Of a stretch of 7,261 nucleotides of DNA, positions 7,227 to 7,261 are shown one piece after another. Position 1 is the first letter of the stretch, and each line of letters opens with the position of its first letter. Made by a program: the position numbers and the translations under genes. The notes beneath the pieces were generated by a model. It did not search any database. It was not told the origin of the DNA and saw only the letters and a program-made list of their open reading frames with translations. This DNA is from Bacteroidales bacterium (GTDB taxonomy: Bacteria > Bacteroidota > Bacteroidia > Bacteroidales > UBA7960), in contig PWHO01000182.1 in NCBI GenBank assembly GCA_003555385.1, positions 1-7,261 on the forward strand, in the 5' to 3' direction.

Positions 7227-7261
7227 GACATTTTTTTTACCTAGGCTTAAAAAAAATGTCA
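7226..7261. repeat. Perfect 14-bp inverted repeat at the start of the lamin-tail gene
   Basis: TGACATTTTTTTTA (7226-7239) and TAAAAAAAATGTCA (7248-7261) are exact reverse complements separated by 8 bases (CCTAGGCT). On the minus strand the second arm of the hairpin ends on the A of the start codon, and its run of eight A lies 6-13 bases before the ATG. The repeat ends exactly at the window edge, so it may be longer. It could be an operator, a terminator of a gene to the right, or an mRNA hairpin hiding the start site. The AT-only stem is weak as a terminator but has T-runs in both directions. Confidence 0.8.

Overview
The window looks like ordinary chromosomal DNA from a member of the Bacteroidota, probably near Bacteroidales. 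The evidence is a LolC/LolE-type permease end, a Bacteroidota-style coiled-coil protein encoded just upstream of pheT, a secreted lamin-tail protein with a FlgD-like/gliding-type C-terminal domain, A-rich leaders without convincing Shine-Dalgarno sequences, and one perfect match to the Bacteroidota -7 promoter box (TAnnTTTG). The genus cannot be fixed from this sequence. No tRNA, rRNA, CRISPR array or insertion sequence was seen.

Layout from left to right. (1) The last 65 codons of a plus-strand FtsX-family permease end at 198. (2) It converges on pheT, the phenylalanyl-tRNA synthetase beta subunit, on the minus strand at 229-2688. A 21-bp-period tandem duplication lies between them and includes the pheT stop codon. 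(3) A membrane-anchored coiled-coil protein of unknown function (2728-3645, minus) lies 39 bases upstream of pheT and is probably co-transcribed with it. (4) A 238-bp AT-rich divergent intergenic region follows, with a candidate promoter, a 7-bp tandem repeat and a possible 10-codon leader ORF ending in Phe-Phe-stop. (5) A comF-like phosphoribosyltransferase gene runs on the plus strand at 3884-4579. (6) It converges, across a GC-rich pair of alternative hairpins, on (7) an 872-residue secreted multidomain lamin-tail protein (4608-7226, minus). The start codon of that gene touches a perfect 14-bp inverted repeat that reaches the last base of the window.

The genes do not form one pathway: they cover envelope lipoprotein traffic, translation, an envelope coiled coil, a ComF-type protein and a surface protein. 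I found no convincing new multi-gene system. The best leads are the hairpin over the start of the lamin-tail gene, the unassigned coiled-coil protein paired with pheT, the duplicated pheT terminus and the speculative Phe-ending leader ORF.
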